Shown here piece by piece: positions 18,717-28,090 of a stretch of 64,000 nt of DNA. The position numbers and the translations under genes were made by a program. This DNA is from CBDEFX01 sp965237635 (lineage in GTDB: Bacteria > Chloroflexota > Dehalococcoidia > Lucifugimonadales > CAUZJF01). The stretch covers positions 124,001 through 188,000 of the forward strand of contig CBDEFX010000001.1 in NCBI GenBank assembly GCA_965237635.1. The letters run 5' to 3'. Position 1 is the first letter of the stretch, and every line of letters starts with the position of its first letter. The notes below the pieces were generated by a model that was given only the letters and a program-made list of their open reading frames with translations, was not told the DNA's origin and made no database searches.

Positions 18717-18790
18717 TCGAACTCTAAGGCCTTCTGATCCTACACACAGCCTTGCTCACAAGGCCATGCCAACTCCCGGCAAGACCGTTC

Positions 18791-19021
18791 CTATTTGAGG
18801 ATCCACAAGAAGCCGAGCTTCAGTATCAGGAGGAAAATCATGGACCCGCCCAGGATTCCGATCCCGACTAGCCCCATAAGCTTGACCACTAGATACAGGA
18901 ACCCAACCCCTATGAGCAGCGCGGCGAGATAGGCAAGCTTCTCAACGGCCTCAGAGAAAGAGCCAACCTTGACCATATCAACCGCCGCCGGCACGATGCG
19001 CCTAACTCTTGAATTTTGCAT
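18791..19021 (-). CDS. Small membrane protein of unknown function
   Basis: A 76-residue protein with AAGGAGTG before its ATG. The first 28 residues are polar and include MVKVGSFSEAVEKL. Two hydrophobic helices follow (about residues 30-52 and 56-75) with a Gly-rich turn (GLVGIGILGG) between them. I do not recognise a family. It stands alone between the thioredoxin-like terminator and the DUF3830 gene. Confidence 0.65.
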   Translation of the reverse strand: MQNSRVRRIVPAAVDMVKVGSFSEAVEKLAYLAALLIGVGFLYLVVKLMGLVGIGILGGSMIFLLILKLGFLWILK

Positions 19022-19116
19022 CAGCCCTCACTCCTTAGGCTTAGTTACCTATGATTCGCCCACATTATAGCATATCTCCCGGCAAGGACTAAGGTCAGAA
19101 TCCCCCACTAACGCGA

Positions 19117-19602
19117 CTATTCCAGACGGCTATAGACCAGGCGCTCCCCTACGAAACCCTCGCGCCAGATGCTCTCGCCCGCCGCGGCCAGAGCGTCGAA
19201 GTTCTCGATAACGGTCGCGAACACGTTCCCAGGCATTGCACCCGTTGCAGGGCTGAACAGGAAGTTGTTACGCCCGTAGAAGACGGCAAGATCGATCACG
19301 CCCACCTTGTCCGCGAAGTCGTCCACGTCGGCGAACTTTACCTCGCCGGGCGGAAAGTAGAAGTACATGAGGTCGCCCGGGATGGGCATTATGGTCGGGT
19401 TTTCTAGGCCCGGCTCGGGGTCGGCGAACGCCGGCACTAGGGTGTAGACCTCGTTGCCGGCGAACTTTGCGTGGTACGCCTGGCCTCCCTGAGGCAGCGC
19501 CCGCCAGACCGCCTCACAGGTCTTCGGCGCCTGGCCCTCAAGCATCTCAGCGACGCAGCGAACGCCGCGCTTTTCAAGGACCAGCTCGATCTTCCTCCCC
19601 AT
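19117..19602 (-). CDS. DUF3830 family protein
   Basis: A 161-residue protein with GGAGG 7 bases before the ATG. The pattern LEKRGVRCVAEMLEGQAPKTCEAVW, then AYHAKFAGNEVYTLVP, GDLMYFYFPPGEV and DLAVFYGRNN, matches the DUF3830 family, which has a cyclophilin-like fold and no established activity. Members often sit near amidohydrolases or decarboxylating enzymes in soil and marine bacteria. Here it follows 46 bases after a large lipoprotein gene on the same strand, so co-expression is possible. Confidence 0.85.
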   Translation of the reverse strand: MGRKIELVLEKRGVRCVAEMLEGQAPKTCEAVWRALPQGGQAYHAKFAGNEVYTLVPAFADPEPGLENPTIMPIPGDLMYFYFPPGEVKFADVDDFADKVGVIDLAVFYGRNNFLFSPATGAMPGNVFATVIENFDALAAAGESIWREGFVGERLVYSRLE

Positions 19603-19648
19603 CGAACAACCTCCAGGTACTCTTCCGCCCGCCCATCTCTGGCGTGGA

Positions 19649-22120
19649 CTAGCCGCGAGTCGGTTCGACTACCATCAGCGAGTATTTGTTCAGCGACGCC
19701 CTCAGCGGGCCGCCGTATGGGACACCAAGGTCCTCGCGGACCGGGTTGCTATGAACGTCGTAGACGGTGATGTCGATCAGCTGTCCCTTGTCAAAGGGCA
19801 GGTTCAGGACAACGTCGGTATTGTCGTAGGCGAGGACAAAGGTCTGGGGACCGCTCCAGACGTGTGCGAACACCGGCTCGTCGAGGACCGCCGGCTGGTT
19901 GCTCGTCTGAACAATGGCCTGGCTCATCAGGTACGTGAAGGCCTGATGATGCAGTTGACTGACCAGCCAAATAAACCGGCCCTGTCCATCGGTCACAATG
20001 TATGGGGCACTCCGTTCTTGCAGTACGTCGATAGGGCCTGGTAGGAGCAGCGGTCCTGAAGCGACAACTCGGTCCTGCGGCACCTCATCTTCGGAGACGA
20101 AGTTCGCCAGCTGCCCGAGCCCGTTGAAGTCCGAAAACGACCTGAGCAGCATCGAGTGGCCGAGCAACGTCGCGGACTCTGGCGTGATCGGTCGCATCGG
20201 CGCGTCGTCGAGAACGTCGCCGTCGGGTGTCACGGGGAGCGACGTCACCAGCGAAGTCTGGTACTCGTCGGACGAGGTCAGAGTCGGGTTTCGATAGGAG
20301 AACCGTCCCGGCATTCCGAAACGGCCCCTGACGTCCGCCCAGTTTCCAGCTTCGGGGACTCCGAACACGGGGTGGAGGAAGACCGGACCCGGATGATTCG
20401 CAGGATCGAGCAGGGCGAGGAGGTCGGCCGGGAGCTCTTGAGCGCTCGACCAGTATGGTGAGCCCATCCCGGTCCCGTCACCCGTCTCCTCGTTGCCTCC
20501 CGGCGTGAGTATGTAGGTCAGATCGGAGGCGCCTCCCGTCCATGGTCGATCGTAGGTCAGCACCGTCTGGTACCCGGAGGCTTGCAAGGCATCGTCCACT
20601 AGCCCAACGAAGCTAAACGAGACCGCGTCGAAGTAGTCAGCACTGGAGTAGCCGTCGTCGTCGCCAAATGCCGCCATGTCGATGATGATGTTCGCCACGG
20701 GCAGCGGAACGTCGGGCGCCGGATGGTCGGCAATCCGCGCCAGGATGTCGGCGCCGAGGCCGTCCTGCGAAGATGCCGCGATAGAGGCAGGCATGTCGGC
20801 CGTGAGCCAGATGCGGTCGATCTCTTGCCGCTGCGCTGCCACCAAGAGAAGGTTCTTCCAGGGGCCGGTCGCGCAGTTCTGCACTGGAGTCCCATCGCTT
20901 AGCCTGGGCTCGTTCTCGTCTATCGAAGACGCGCTGTCGGGAGAGTAGACGTCGGCCAGCGAGATGGACGTGTCGCACGGAATCGGATTGTAGGCTCCAA
21001 CAACAACCGCGAGCTCGGGCCTCGGCGACACCGCCCTTGCCCGGGCAAATACGCCTCCGTTCGTCGTGCCGAGCAGCGCGCAGTTGGAGTGCAGGTAGGT
21101 GTAGACCTGTTCAACCTCAGGCTCGTCTGGATAGAACGAATAGTGGTAGCCTGACCACGTCGTTCCAAGGTCGGCGCCCGTATGTACGTACGGGACGTCT
21201 ATAGCGGCAAGGTGGTCGGCTATCGCCTGGTCGTACTCGGGAGAGTAGGCCTCGGCGGAGATCGCGTCGGCTCCCACGGCCACTACCTCGTCAACGAAGG
21301 CCAGCACTTGCGCGACCGTGGGCGCCGGGAAGTTGCCGGCAAGCACCAGCTCGCCCGACCCACCACCTATGCCGGTGCCTGACGTCCGGTTAATGATGTG
21401 GGCCAGAGACTCGACGTTGACCGTGACGTCTATCCCTAACGCGTGAGCTTCGTTGAGGACCATCGCGAGTGAGCCGTCGAGCACGTTGTAGCGCTGTTTG
21501 GCGTCCTCTTCCTCGACCGCAAGCTCCTCTTCTTCGGGGTCGCCTGAGTACTGGCGGTCGTAGTCGAATCCCTCGTGACGGAGCGGCTCGAGGGTCGGGC
21601 TCCGCAGAAAAATGGTCCCGAAGCCCTCGATCGCAAAGGTCTCGATCGAGGCGTACCCCTGGTCTCTTACCCACTGCAAGTTCGCCCGGACGGAATCCAA
21701 TACGCTGGCGTCGGCCCCGTAGGACTCGAATGACGCCGTTGGTTCCTCTCCGAACTGGCCCTGAACGTCCACCTCGAACGCCGGCTGCCCGGTTAGAAGG
21801 TTGGTAAACAAGACATCCGCCATTGTCGTGATGGACGGCAGAGAGTCTGCGGACGCCGGCGGCGCGTCTCCGGTAGGAGAAGGGCGCGAAGACACAGCTG
21901 TCGCTGTTGGTATGGGGACGGCCCTTACTGGCGTTTGAGTGGGCGCGGATGTCGCTTCGGGCGCCGGAGTGGGAGGCGCTACCGCAGTCGCCGGTGCCTC
22001 CGCCTCGGACCCTTCGTCGCTCCCATCTTCGTCGCCGTCACCGCATGCGATCAGCGCGGCGATCGAAACAAAGACGACGCCAAACACAATGTTCCGGAAG
22101 ACCGACAGCCAGGTCTGCAC
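19649..22120 (-). CDS. Large lipoprotein of unknown function
   Basis: About 823 residues. I prefer the GTG at 22120 over a TTG six codons upstream because CAGGAG lies 9 bases before it. The start gives a lipoprotein signal peptide (hydrophobic core with Cys after ALIA). Residues 20-90 are an acidic then Pro/Ala/Thr-rich linker. The rest is a soluble region with alternating hydrophobic strands and helices, including YASIETFAIEGFGTIFLRSP, LNEAHALGIDVTVNVESL, AFVDEVVAVGADAISAEAYS and DRIWLTADMPASIAAS, a periodic pattern compatible with a TIM-barrel-like domain. The C-terminal 150 residues look beta-rich, like a glycosidase accessory domain. No catalytic signature could be assigned. It may be a surface glycan-active or binding protein (inference). 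Confidence 0.7.
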   Translation of the reverse strand: MQTWLSVFRNIVFGVVFVSIAALIACGDGDEDGSDEGSEAEAPATAVAPPTPAPEATSAPTQTPVRAVPIPTATAVSSRPSPTGDAPPASADSLPSITTMADVLFTNLLTGQPAFEVDVQGQFGEEPTASFESYGADASVLDSVRANLQWVRDQGYASIETFAIEGFGTIFLRSPTLEPLRHEGFDYDRQYSGDPEEEELAVEEEDAKQRYNVLDGSLAMVLNEAHALGIDVTVNVESLAHIINRTSGTGIGGGSGELVLAGNFPAPTVAQVLAFVDEVVAVGADAISAEAYSPEYDQAIADHLAAIDVPYVHTGADLGTTWSGYHYSFYPDEPEVEQVYTYLHSNCALLGTTNGGVFARARAVSPRPELAVVVGAYNPIPCDTSISLADVYSPDSASSIDENEPRLSDGTPVQNCATGPWKNLLLVAAQRQEIDRIWLTADMPASIAASSQDGLGADILARIADHPAPDVPLPVANIIIDMAAFGDDDGYSSADYFDAVSFSFVGLVDDALQASGYQTVLTYDRPWTGGASDLTYILTPGGNEETGDGTGMGSPYWSSAQELPADLLALLDPANHPGPVFLHPVFGVPEAGNWADVRGRFGMPGRFSYRNPTLTSSDEYQTSLVTSLPVTPDGDVLDDAPMRPITPESATLLGHSMLLRSFSDFNGLGQLANFVSEDEVPQDRVVASGPLLLPGPIDVLQERSAPYIVTDGQGRFIWLVSQLHHQAFTYLMSQAIVQTSNQPAVLDEPVFAHVWSGPQTFVLAYDNTDVVLNLPFDKGQLIDITVYDVHSNPVREDLGVPYGGPLRASLNKYSLMVVEPTRG

Positions 22121-22304
22121 GCTATCGTACTCCTGCAACCAGGCCCTTCTTTCCTTATTACGGGCCGCTGCTCAAGCTACCGGAGACTATCACGCGCGAC
22201 TAGCCCTTTCAAGCGCTCCGGAGCGATATTGACACGACCGATATAAGTCCATAGACTTCGCCCTCAGGTGGCCACAGAACTATTCCACGCATGGGCCCAA
22301 CAAT

Positions 22305-22465
22305 GATTCTCTCGTAAAAAGTCTGTGCAGGTCGAATTAGAACAAACGTACCCACACCTGGGTACAATATACAGTCTCTGTTCCGTATACTACCCCAACA
22401 TACGGTAGCGCTCAGATGTGCTAAATCGCTGGAACTTGCTCAAAACGGGTTTTTACGAGGGGATC
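22305..22465. mobile_element. 161-bp MITE-like element, copy 2
   Basis: 161 bases with 16-bp imperfect terminal inverted repeats (GATTCTCTCGTAAAAA at the left; the complement of the right end is GATCCCCTCGTAAAAA). It is flanked by the 6-bp direct repeat AACAAT (22299-22304 and 22466-22471). It is about 95% identical to the element at 11403-11563. Internal hairpins are possible at 22348-22365 and 22383-22405. The right-hand duplication overlaps the ATG of the aldolase gene, and GAGGGG in the right terminal repeat is that gene's only visible Shine-Dalgarno. Confidence 0.9.
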
Positions 22466-22469
22466 AACA

Positions 22470-23240
22470 ATGGACGTCAATCCTCTCAAAAGTATCTGGG
22501 ACTCCGGCCGGGCGGCAGTCGGTACGTACATCATGTACAGTCGGGACCTGACGACTGTCCAGCTAGCCGCGGCGGCGGGACTCGACTTCGTGATGTTCGA
22601 CCTCGAACACCGGCCTTACGACTACGAGACCGTCCACGACCTCTCGCAGGTCGCAAGGATGGCGGGCATGGCGTCGCTGGTCGGTCCCAGAGACATTACC
22701 GTACATGCGATCTCATACGTGCTGGACATCGGCGCTTCGGGCGTCATGATCCCCCAGGTGAAAACACCCGAAGAGGTTGCCTTAGCAATCAGCGCCGTCC
22801 GTTACCCTCCGTTGGGACGTAGAGGCCGAGCCGACGTTGCAGGCCATAACCTCTACAACCCCACACGCTCGGTAGCCGAGGAGATTACACACTACGACTC
22901 CGACGTCTCTTTGCTGTTGAAGGTCGAGTCTGAGCCGGCCATCCGTCGAATCGACGAGCTGGTCGCTTCCGACGAGGTAAACGGCGTAATGGTCGGCCCC
23001 CTGGACTTGTCGATTGACATTGGTGTGCCAGGGCAGACGAGTCACGAGCGGGTGTTGGCGCTGATCGACCACGTGCGTGAGGTATGCCGCAAAAGAGGCA
23101 TACAGTATGGCACTATTGTCTCCTCGGCAAACGGGGTGGAACAGGCAGTCAATGAGGGAGCATCGTGGGTGATCGTCGGCAGCGAGATGGCGATCTTATC
23201 TGAAAAATGGAAAAAGGCCGCCAAGGCCAAAGGAGAGTAG
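22470..23240 (+). CDS. HpcH/HpaI-type aldolase
   Basis: A 256-residue class II aldolase of the HpcH/HpaI (2-keto-3-deoxy-sugar acid/4-hydroxy-2-oxoheptanedioate) family. Signatures: VGTYIMYSRDLTTVQLAAAAGLDFVMFDLEHRPYDYE, GVMIPQVKTPEEVALAISAVRYPPLGRRG (Arg of the phosphate/carboxylate site), LLLKVESEPAIRRIDEL with metal-ligand Glu, and NGVMVGPLDLSIDIGVPG with metal-ligand Asp. It splits 2-oxo-3-deoxy acids into pyruvate and an aldehyde. The start codon sits in the target duplication of a MITE-like element that also supplies GAGGGG 7 bases upstream. The stop is 3 bases from the RidA gene, so the two are co-transcribed. Confidence 0.92.
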   Translation: MDVNPLKSIWDSGRAAVGTYIMYSRDLTTVQLAAAAGLDFVMFDLEHRPYDYETVHDLSQVARMAGMASLVGPRDITVHAISYVLDIGASGVMIPQVKTPEEVALAISAVRYPPLGRRGRADVAGHNLYNPTRSVAEEITHYDSDVSLLLKVESEPAIRRIDELVASDEVNGVMVGPLDLSIDIGVPGQTSHERVLALIDHVREVCRKRGIQYGTIVSSANGVEQAVNEGASWVIVGSEMAILSEKWKKAAKAKGE

Positions 23241-23243
23241 GGA

Positions 23244-23642
23244 ATGACAACGAAAACCGCGCTCAAGCCGGACTGGCCGTGGAGTACCAGGCTGGGCATC
23301 TCGCAGGGTGTCCGAATCGGAGACACCGTCTACGTGTCCGGACAGGTGGCGTTCGACCCTGATGGCAACGTGGTCGGTCAGGGCGACATGGGGGCCCAAG
23401 CCCGGCGCGTCTTCCAGAATATACGCGACGTACTGGAAACGGCCGGCGCCAGCATGGGTGACGTGGTGAAGATCACGGCGTTCCTCGTTGACATGAGCCA
23501 GTATTCCGACTATGCGGCGGCGCGGACGGAGGCATTCCCGAACGGCGACGTGGCGACCGCTACCGTCGGCGCGCCGACCCTGGTGTCCCCCGACCTCCTG
23601 GTCGAGGTCGAGGCTATAGCGCAGGTCGGCGCGGGCTCCTGA
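23244..23642 (+). CDS. RidA (YjgF/YER057c/UK114) family protein
   Basis: A 132-residue protein. It shows GVRIGDTVYVSGQVAFDPDGNVVGQGDMGAQARRVFQNIRDVLETAGASMGDVVKITAFL and a C-terminal APTLVSPDLLVEVEAIA, the RidA core with the typical Glu of VEIEAIA. The Arg commonly used for 2-aminoacrylate deamination is not at its usual place (APTL rather than R-xx-V), so it may belong to a non-canonical Rid subfamily. It lies 3 bases after the aldolase gene, suggesting a shared catabolic role such as hydrolysing a reactive imine or enol intermediate (inference). Confidence 0.88.
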   Translation: MTTKTALKPDWPWSTRLGISQGVRIGDTVYVSGQVAFDPDGNVVGQGDMGAQARRVFQNIRDVLETAGASMGDVVKITAFLVDMSQYSDYAAARTEAFPNGDVATATVGAPTLVSPDLLVEVEAIAQVGAGS

Positions 23643-23797
23643 TACTTCGTCGCTGGCTAACTAAGGATAGGCCCGCGATGCGGCATAGGGGCCCCTACGG
23701 TCTTGGAGCTTCCTCCGTTCACCCCGAGTAGTCCCGATTCGGCATCGGGACGTATCGAGTGGCCCTCCCGTTCGTTAACCGATGGCAGCTAACTAAA

Positions 23798-25516
23798 CCC
23801 GAATCCACCGAAGGAGGGCGTCGGGTTAGCGTCCTGAGGCGGCAAGAAGGCGCTCTTGTGCTTCTGGGATAATGGTTTTGTAGCAAAAAACCGACCCCGG
23901 AAAAGGAGCACCCAGTAGATGCTGCCACGCAACCACCCCGACCGGATCCAAATCACCTTTGACGACCGCCGCTTGGTGGCCAATGCCGGGCTGCTCCTTC
24001 CGGCCACCCTGGCGCGGCACCTCGGCCTGCCCGAACTCGTCCGGCAGCGCCTCGACCTGGGCGATGCCCCGGGGCGGGCGGACACGAGCGACAAGATGAT
24101 GACGCTGGTGGCGTCTGCGCTGGCTGGGGGCGACTGCATTGACGACGCCGATGTGTTGCGCACCGGGGGGACGGCCTGCACCCTGGGCGGCACGGTCAAG
24201 GCGCCATCCACCCTGGGCACCTTCCTGCGCAGCTTCCGATGGGGCCACGTCCGTCAACTCGACCGGGTGAGCCGCGAGTTGCTGGCCCGGGCTTGGCAGG
24301 CCGGGGCGGGACCCGGCGACGGGCCCCTGACCATTGACCTGGACTCCACCATCTGCGAGACCTACGGACTGGCCAAGGAGGGCGCCCGCCACCACGGCTA
24401 TACCGGCAAGCGGGGCTACCACCCGCTGCCGGCCATCGCCGCCGGCACCGGAGACGTGCTGATGTCCCGGCTGCGCGAGGGCCGGGCCAACACCGCCCGC
24501 GGCGCCGCCCACTTCCTGCGGGAGACAGTGGGACGGGTGCGCTACGCCGGGGCCGACGGACGACTCACGCTACGGGCCGACAGCGGGTTCTACACTCATG
24601 GCGTGGTATCCGTCTGCCGCAAGATGGATGTCCGCTTCTCCATCACCATCCGCCAGCACAAAAGCCTGCACAATCTCATCGAGGCGATACCCGAAGATGC
24701 CTGGACGCCGATTCCTTACTGGATGGACGGTGCCGCCGATGTGGCCGAGACCACCTGCACCCCCTTCCAGGCCGAGGCGGACGCCGCGCCGGTACGGCTC
24801 ATCGTCCGGCGGGTGAAGCCGACGCCCGGTTCCCAACTGGCCCTCTTCGCCAAATACAGCTATCATGGCTTCATCACCGACCGGGACGGGGAGTTGCTCG
24901 AACTGGAGGCTGACCATCGCCGCCACGCCGAGATCGAGAATGCCATACGCGACCTCAAGCCCGGCGTCGGGCTGAACCATCTCCCCTCGGGCCGCTTCGC
25001 CGCCAACGGCGCCTGGCTGGCCGTCCAGACGATAGCCCACAACCTGGCCCGCTGGACGGCGCGGATCGGTCTGGGAGAGCGGATAGCCACCACCAAGACC
25101 CTCCGGCGGCGGTTCTTCTCCCTGGCCGGACGGCTCACCCGCTCGGCACGCCGGTTGACCCTGCATCTTCCGGATCGCTGGCCTTGGGCTGAGAAGTTCA
25201 GCCGTGCCTTGGCCCGGCTGCGAGCCATTCCACTCCCGGCCTGACGGCACCGTCGGCGACCGACCCACCCACCGGACAACCGAAGATCCCCGCAGACTCG
25301 TGCCAGCCCGGTCCGAGAGAGTTCCCTGCTGCGTATTCTCTCGCCATCCCGCGCATCGCAGCTCCCGCAAACGGCCATAGGGGCCCCTGTGCGGCGATGA
25401 AGACCGTCCGCCGACCTCCCTACCCCAAATGGAACCCAGGCTATTTCCCCTGTAGCTCCCTCACCCCCCTTCCGCTTTCCTCACGCCGTCCATCGGTGTC
25501 CTTCGGTGGATTCGGG
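23798..25516 (+). mobile_element. IS1380-family insertion sequence, copy 2
   Basis: 1719 bases with the same 18-bp inverted ends, flanked by CTAAA (23793-23797 and 25517-25521). It is inserted between genes, next to a GGGCAGGTTT palindrome. The flanks are otherwise unremarkable, so this copy interrupts nothing that can be recognised. Confidence 0.95.
23919..25244 (+). CDS. IS1380-family transposase, full length
   Basis: 441 residues, complete. DDE core: Asp at about 142 (LDSTICETYG), Asp at about 221 (ADSGFYTHG) and Glu at about 338-340 (RRHAEIENAIRDL). The basic C-terminal tail missing from copy 1 is present. Relative to copies 3-5 it reads LKPGVGL instead of LKYGVGL and has an Ile in QTIAHNLA. 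The gene has the element's own extended -10 and AAAAGGAG ribosome site. Confidence 0.95.
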   Translation: MLPRNHPDRIQITFDDRRLVANAGLLLPATLARHLGLPELVRQRLDLGDAPGRADTSDKMMTLVASALAGGDCIDDADVLRTGGTACTLGGTVKAPSTLGTFLRSFRWGHVRQLDRVSRELLARAWQAGAGPGDGPLTIDLDSTICETYGLAKEGARHHGYTGKRGYHPLPAIAAGTGDVLMSRLREGRANTARGAAHFLRETVGRVRYAGADGRLTLRADSGFYTHGVVSVCRKMDVRFSITIRQHKSLHNLIEAIPEDAWTPIPYWMDGAADVAETTCTPFQAEADAAPVRLIVRRVKPTPGSQLALFAKYSYHGFITDRDGELLELEADHRRHAEIENAIRDLKPGVGLNHLPSGRFAANGAWLAVQTIAHNLARWTARIGLGERIATTKTLRRRFFSLAGRLTRSARRLTLHLPDRWPWAEKFSRALARLRAIPLPA

Positions 25517-25598
25517 CTAAAGAAGGGCAGGTTTGAAACCTGCCCCTACGGTCTGCCGGGCCCCGAAGCATCAGCCTGCCAGGAAGCCCATTGACCTG

Positions 25599-26648
25599 TC
25601 AGCCTCTTGCGGGACGCCGCCATCCGACGTTGACACGCCGGCCTATCAGCAGCAGCCCGCCCAGGACCACGAGGCTGGCGTAGCTGATGGACCGCTCAAC
25701 TAAGGCCACAGAGACTGCTTGCTCGGGTACAAGGCTCAGCAAAAGCACCCCTGTCACACCGGGCTCCACCAGACCCAGTCCGCCCGGAGTTAGAGGGACG
25801 GCGGCGAGCACGGCATTTACCAAAGTGACGAGCAGCAGCATCGGCACCGAAAGGGGCACTCCCAGTGCCGCGATCACGAAGTACCATCGCCCCACGGCGC
25901 AGAGCCACACTGCAACGCTCAGAACTGTTATCAGCGGCAGACGACTGAAGCCGCTGAGCGTTCCCTGATGGAAATGGCCGTAAGTGCCGGCCAGACGTGG
26001 CGGAAGCCGCTGAGCCAGACGTAGCCCATACCGTTTCATCAACACGAGGGCCAGCGCCACAAGTCCCGTCACGATTACTGCCGCCGCAATCACCTGTGGG
26101 AGATGCGCTGTGCCGTTCCGGGCCACCATGTAGGCGCTCACGACCAGGAGTGCGGCAAGCACGACCAGCATGTCCAGGAAATGTTCCGCCACCAAAGTCC
26201 CCACGGTGCGGGGATAGCTCCCGCTTGAGCGGTCCGAAGCCAGGTACGCGCGATACAGGTTCCCGACCCTCAGCCAGGCGATCGAGTCGGTGAACCTCGC
26301 CAGGAGAACGTACTGAGTGCACTCAAGTACGGAGGGCACCGGACGCGTGCCATCGTGCCTCGAGGCCACATTCTGAAGGATGATCCTCCACCTCATTCCC
26401 CTTATCACGAAACTGAAGTAGTACAGGACGAAGGCCAACGCATACAGGGCTGGGTTGCTATCGGTGATATGACTCCAGATCGCCGTGAGGTCAACGTCGA
26501 AACGTGTAGCGAGGAAGACCAGGAAAGCGAGCCCCAGCAGAAGGAACAGGACAGTTGGGAGGGAGGGAGGGAGCAAGCCAAGTCGAGACATGACGAGGCC
26601 GAACCCTGTCAGGGTCCAGGACCTTCGGGAAGCTGTCCGACGAATCAC
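25599..26648 (-). CDS. LPG-synthase-TM/UPF0104 family flippase-like membrane protein
   Basis: About 349 residues with a GTG start 5 bases after GGAG. It has about eight membrane segments from residue 33 onward, with the family pattern RGMRWRIIL, a central ARFTDSIAWLRVGNLYRAYLASD (the conserved R-x-G-x-x-x-R-A element) and the C-terminal AAVPLTPGGLGLVEPGVTG. This is the lysylphosphatidylglycerol synthase TM-region (AglD-like) family, implicated in moving or coupling polyprenyl-linked sugars. It is the last gene of the damaged glycan operon on this strand, 132 bases after the propeller coding end, and is itself intact. Confidence 0.85.
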   Translation of the reverse strand: MIRRTASRRSWTLTGFGLVMSRLGLLPPSLPTVLFLLLGLAFLVFLATRFDVDLTAIWSHITDSNPALYALAFVLYYFSFVIRGMRWRIILQNVASRHDGTRPVPSVLECTQYVLLARFTDSIAWLRVGNLYRAYLASDRSSGSYPRTVGTLVAEHFLDMLVVLAALLVVSAYMVARNGTAHLPQVIAAAVIVTGLVALALVLMKRYGLRLAQRLPPRLAGTYGHFHQGTLSGFSRLPLITVLSVAVWLCAVGRWYFVIAALGVPLSVPMLLLVTLVNAVLAAVPLTPGGLGLVEPGVTGVLLLSLVPEQAVSVALVERSISYASLVVLGGLLLIGRRVNVGWRRPARG

Positions 26649-26780
26649 TCATCTCCTGAGTCTCAGTCCGGGCACGCCGACCGTGAGCTTGAAGCTGCCT
26701 TGCTCCGGCAAGCGTGTTCGGCCGCCTCCGTCCCACTTTAGCTCCAGGCTGAACTTCAAGGATTTGAGTGGCCGAAGAGG

Positions 26781-28090
26781 CTAAATAAGGGCAAAGTAGC
26801 GGCCCCTGCCTCCCAGCAGCGGTGAAGGATGAACGCGGCCGTTCAGCGTGTAGTGGAGCAGGCCGTGGTCGAGAGTTAACCCGTGAGGCAAGCGCAGATG
26901 GACCTCGATAGGGCGGAACGGCCGTGGGACTCCCGGCACAAGCCTGACGTTTTCAGGCCCGAACGAGTCTGGTGGACCGGCTCCTTTCCGCGTAGTCGGT
27001 GCGGTCGCCGGACTTTTCTCTAAGAATCCGGCCACACGACCATTGGTGGCTGGCGTCGCGCTCACATTCAGCGGCGCGGCCGTCTCCCGGGCCGGAAAGA
27101 TCGGCCAGGGAGCCGCCGTCGGGTCATCGTGCCCCTCGGTTGGCAGTGCGACCACGTTCCCATCCGAGGACGCCACAACAAGCTCGAGGTATCCGTCGCC
27201 GTCGATGTCGGCAGCGGTCGCGGCGGCCGTGATGCGGGAGCCTAGCTTCCGCGGGTATCCCCGTGTGATTTTGCCCGACCCATCCACGATCCGTAGATTG
27301 CCCGCGAAGTCCCCGACCACGATCTCGGGCCGGCCGTCTCCATTCACGTCGACCAAGATGGGACTTGCCCAGATATAGGCGCCAAGATCGAGCGGAAATC
27401 CTTGAACAGGAGTTCCGCCGGCTCTAAAAGAGTACAGGCGGTCCGAGCCGACGACGATCTCAGAGCGGCCGTCGATGTCGCCGATCGCCGGGGAGGCGAC
27501 CGCGTAGCCGCCGAGCCTGGCCGGGAATCCGGCGACCGCGCTTCCATCGCCACGAAATACAAACAGCCGGTTCGTGGCCACCACGATCTCGGCCCAACCG
27601 TCGCCATCGACATCACCAATGGCAGCCGAGCTCCAGATCGGAATATCAAACGGTCTCGGCCAACCCGGCAGATTGGAGCCTCGATGGTCGAGGGCGTAAA
27701 GCATGCCATCCCAAGACCCGATCACGATTGCGCGCCCAACACTGGTGTCCGCGATCGCCGGCGAGGCCGACACGTAGCCCCCGGTCTGCACAGGCCAACC
27801 GGGGGGGCGAGGCGACCGTCGGTGTCGAGTACGTAGACACAACCGTCGTCCGAGCCGAATACAATCTCACGCTTTCCGGTGCCATCCAGCTCACCCACCC
27901 AGGGTGACGAAAAGACGTCGCCGCCTGTGCGGAACGGGAAGCCCTCCACCGGCCCGCCATCGAAGTAGCGTCCGTGAAGAGTGTTGTCGTCGGAGCCGAC
28001 GTATATCCGCGTTCTCTCCCCATTCGCCTCAATTCGGGGCGTGGAGGCCATCGGGCCGCCGAGGCGACGAGGCCAGCCGCGGATATTCCC
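26781..28090 (-). pseudogene. Beta-propeller (FG-GAP/VCBS) portion of an interrupted fusion gene, with a homopolymer frameshift
   Basis: Downstream part of the gene that starts at 31080. It encodes about eight FG-GAP-type repeats such as IGDVDGDGWAEIVVATN, IGDIDGRSEIVVGSD and LVDVNGDGRPEIVVGD, each with the D-x-D-G-D-G calcium-binding loop, then a C-terminal beta region. The frame changes at a run of seven G (plus strand 27801-27807): before it the protein reads DTDGRLAPP, after it GWPVQTGGYVSASP. One more C on the coding strand would restore a single frame. The first residues (NIRGWPRRLGG) continue exactly from the fragment on the other side of the IS256 element once the 8-bp duplication is removed. 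Confidence 0.88.

Noticed and set aside
22418..22822. 134-codon frame beginning inside the MITE-like element and running over the aldolase gene
   Set aside because: Out of frame with the aldolase, and the first codons are simply the element's right end, also seen at 11450 on the other strand.
27797..27810. Programmed ribosomal frameshifting at the C7 tract
   Set aside because: No stimulatory structure or conserved purpose is evident, and the gene is already broken by IS256 upstream. An indel is more likely.
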